Assembly: GCA_014305015.1 (NCBI GenBank)
Contig: JACRUB010000075.1
Location: 1-8,318 of the forward strand
Length of the DNA: 8,318 nucleotides
Reading direction: 5' to 3'
DNA from: Vulcanimicrobiota bacterium
GTDB taxonomy: Bacteria > Vulcanimicrobiota > Vulcanimicrobiia > Vulcanimicrobiales > Vulcanimicrobiaceae
Positions 7,393 through 8,318 of the stretch are shown one piece after another. Under the pieces are notes generated by a model. It made no database searches and was not told where the DNA came from. It saw only the letters and a program-made list of their open reading frames with translations. Positions within the stretch are counted from its first letter, which is position 1. The number at the start of each line of letters is the position of its first letter. Position numbers and translations under genes: made by a program.

Positions 7393-7421
7393 TTGGAGAT
7401 TAGGCGCAGGCGTAGTATGAT
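7393..7421 (+). promoter_or_regulatory. Sigma70-like promoter for the toxin-antitoxin module
   Basis: TTGGAG (7393-7398) and TATGAT (7416-7421) are separated by 17 nt, giving a 4/6 match to the -35 and a 5/6 match to the -10 consensus at ideal spacing. Transcription would begin near 7428, a few bases before the ATG codons at 7432 and 7441, so the mRNA would be nearly leaderless. Short direct repeats lie here: TAGTA at 7413-7417 and 7421-7425, and TTATGG at 7430-7435 and 7439-7444. They could serve autoregulation by the antitoxin, but no clear palindromic operator is visible. Confidence 0.45.
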
Positions 7422-7431
7422 AGTAGACATT

Positions 7432-7764
7432 ATGGCCGTTATGGACAAAACTGGCAAAAAGAGCAAATCGCCCCCGAAGGCTAACGGTGCCCAGTCGTGG
7501 AGCGACGGCATACCCGCCGTCCCGGCAACTGATCTTCGCAAGGATGCACCCGGCATTCTCGGGCGCGTGGAATTTGGTGGCGAGGAAATCATTCTGACGC
7601 GCCACGGCAAGCCTGCGGCGGCCCTGGTATCGATGGAAGTCCTTAAGGCTCTCTACGCGATCGAAGATGCTCAAGATGTTGCAGCCGCTGCCGCCGCCCG
7701 GCGCGACATCAAAAAGCACGGTACGATTCCATGGGCGGAAGTGAAGCGTCGCAACGGCATATAG
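7432..7764 (+). CDS. Phd/YefM-family antitoxin
   Basis: This is a type II antitoxin of 110 residues from ATG 7432. After a lysine-rich leader come the Phd/YefM hallmarks: IPAVPATDLRKDAPGILGRV (27-46, strand plus first helix), the EEIILTRHGKPAAALVSMEVLKAL block (51-74), and a C-terminal segment ending IPWAEVKRRNGI (99-110). The last is the part that normally wraps the toxin and masks its active site. The family binds its own promoter through the N-terminal domain, so autorepression is likely. In-frame starts upstream (TTG 7360, ATG 7417) are disfavoured because 7417 lies inside the predicted -10 box; ATG 7441 remains possible. Its 3' end overlaps the toxin frame by 11 nt if the toxin begins at 7754. 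Family assignment is secure; the exact start is not. Confidence 0.88.
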   Translation: MAVMDKTGKKSKSPPKANGAQSWSDGIPAVPATDLRKDAPGILGRVEFGGEEIILTRHGKPAAALVSMEVLKALYAIEDAQDVAAAAAARRDIKKHGTIPWAEVKRRNGI

Positions 7765-8017
7765 CGTCGAGTTTTCGCGCGCCGCGCATAAGGCGTTTGA
7801 GAAGCTTCCCAGCCGCCTCAAATTAGCCGTCCGCAAGAAAATCGATTCCTTAGCAGTAAATCCCCGTCCCTTCGGTATGAAGAAGTTAGAGAAGGGTGAG
7901 GGTGAGCTTCGCGTGCGCGTCGGCGATTACAGGATCGTCTACGAGATCAAAGACAAGCGGCTTATTGTGCTCGTCCTTGCGATAGGACATCGCAGCGCCG
8001 TCTATCGTGGCCGCTGA
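7754..8017 (+). CDS. RelE/ParE-family toxin without a canonical start codon
   Basis: The frame encodes a complete RelE/ParE-fold toxin of 87 residues, the normal family length. It opens with AYSVEFSRAAHKAFEKLP (2-19), continues with KKIDSLAVNPRPFG (28-41) and the basic MKKLEKGEGELRVRVGDYRIVYEI stretch (42-65), and ends LAIGHRSAVYRGR (75-87). R60, R80 and Y84 lie where RelE relatives carry catalytic or RNA-contacting residues, so mRNA cleavage at the ribosome is a reasonable inference. Between the upstream in-frame stop (TGA 7742-7744) and the conserved start there is no ATG, GTG or TTG. ACG at 7754 is exactly where homologues would have ATG before AY-VEF. The first ATG in frame is internal (7877) and would remove the N-terminal half. 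Either ACG is used inefficiently or the toxin is silenced. The antitoxin stop lies inside the overlap. Confidence 0.82.
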   Translation, partial: TAYSVEFSRAAHKAFEKLPSRLKLAVRKKIDSLAVNPRPFGMKKLEKGEGELRVRVGDYRIVYEIKDKRLIVLVLAIGHRSAVYRGR

Positions 8018-8020
8018 GCA

Positions 8021-8318
8021 ATGAATTCTTCCAGAGTTGCCCTCGTCCATGATTACCTCAATCAGCGCGGTGGCGCCGAGCGGGTCTTTGCGCACATTGC
8101 CGAGGCTTATCCATTCGCGCCGGTTTATACGTCGCTCTACGATGAGAAGTTAAACGCCGATCTCGTTCCCGGCCATGACGTGCACATGTCCTGGCTCTCG
8201 AATATTCCTGGCGCGAATAAGTATTTTCGGGCACTTGCCCCACTCTATCCGGCCGCATTCGAGTCGTTTGATTTTTCGGGCTACGATACGATCGTCAGTT
8301 CGACGACGGCTTGGGCGA
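8021..8318 (+). CDS. GT4-family glycosyltransferase, 5' part (runs off the window)
   Basis: The first 99 codons of a glycosyltransferase are present. The N-terminus NSSRVALVHDYLNQRGGAER (2-21) is the typical first strand and glycine-rich loop of the acceptor domain of GT4 (GT-B fold) enzymes, including WbaZ-like mannosyltransferases. It is followed by the characteristic APVYTSLYDEK (36-46), MSWLSNIPGANKYFR (57-71), the LAPLYPAAFESFDFSGYD segment (73-90) and IVSSTTAWA (92-100). The donor-binding domain lies beyond the window. Such enzymes usually act on the cytoplasmic face in synthesis of O-antigen, capsule or exopolysaccharide; donor and acceptor cannot be told. ATG 8021 is 3 nt after the toxin stop, with no clear Shine-Dalgarno sequence, so read-through from the toxin-antitoxin promoter is possible. 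Confidence 0.9.
   Translation, partial: MNSSRVALVHDYLNQRGGAERVFAHIAEAYPFAPVYTSLYDEKLNADLVPGHDVHMSWLSNIPGANKYFRALAPLYPAAFESFDFSGYDTIVSSTTAWA

Noticed and set aside
7360..7431. Antitoxin extension from TTG 7360 or ATG 7417
   Set aside because: The added residues are not Phd/YefM-like, and the region contains a good promoter whose -10 box covers 7417.
1..8318. CRISPR array, tRNA, rRNA or transposase gene
   Set aside because: No regularly spaced repeats, no cloverleaf or rRNA-like sequence, and no transposase motifs were found on either strand.

Overview
The window is bacterial chromosomal DNA of moderately high GC content, with every supported gene on the + strand. The order tilS-hpt-ftsH is a classic conserved bacterial cluster. 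Here it is preceded by a hotdog thioesterase gene and smpB, and followed by two M16 (insulinase-like) genes. The lineage cannot be fixed from the sequence. An uncultured Terrabacteria-type phylum such as Eremiobacterota is my impression only. The 'CTTGTCGAAG'-type repeat copies are common in many high-GC genomes and do not settle it.

Region 1 (1-6975) is a compact array of seven genes, probably one operon: PaaI-like thioesterase, smpB (trans-translation), tilS (tRNA-Ile lysidine synthetase), hpt (purine salvage), ftsH (membrane AAA+ protease), and two exported M16-family proteins. The junctions are a TAATG overlap, a probable 14-nt overlap, ATGA, an 11-nt gap, ATGA and ATGA, so translational coupling is likely. 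The genes share a housekeeping and quality-control theme: ribosome rescue, tRNA decoding, membrane-protein degradation and envelope proteins. Neither M16 protein has the HxxEH zinc motif, so this looks like a tandem pair of pseudopeptidases.

Region 2 (6976-7430) holds no intact convincing gene. It begins with a degenerate copy of a dispersed GTCGAAG-type repeat directly after the last operon stop. Next comes what looks like a small membrane-protein gene split by a frameshift, then a 7-bp perfect hairpin, then a good sigma70-like promoter.

Region 3 (7432-8017) is a Phd/YefM antitoxin and RelE/ParE toxin module. The toxin is full-length and well conserved but has no ATG, GTG or TTG at its beginning. 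The codon at the expected start is ACG, one base from ATG, and the difference is silent in the overlapping antitoxin.

Region 4 (8021-8318) is the beginning of a GT4-family glycosyltransferase gene that runs off the window. It starts 3 nt after the toxin stop and suggests that a surface-polysaccharide locus follows.
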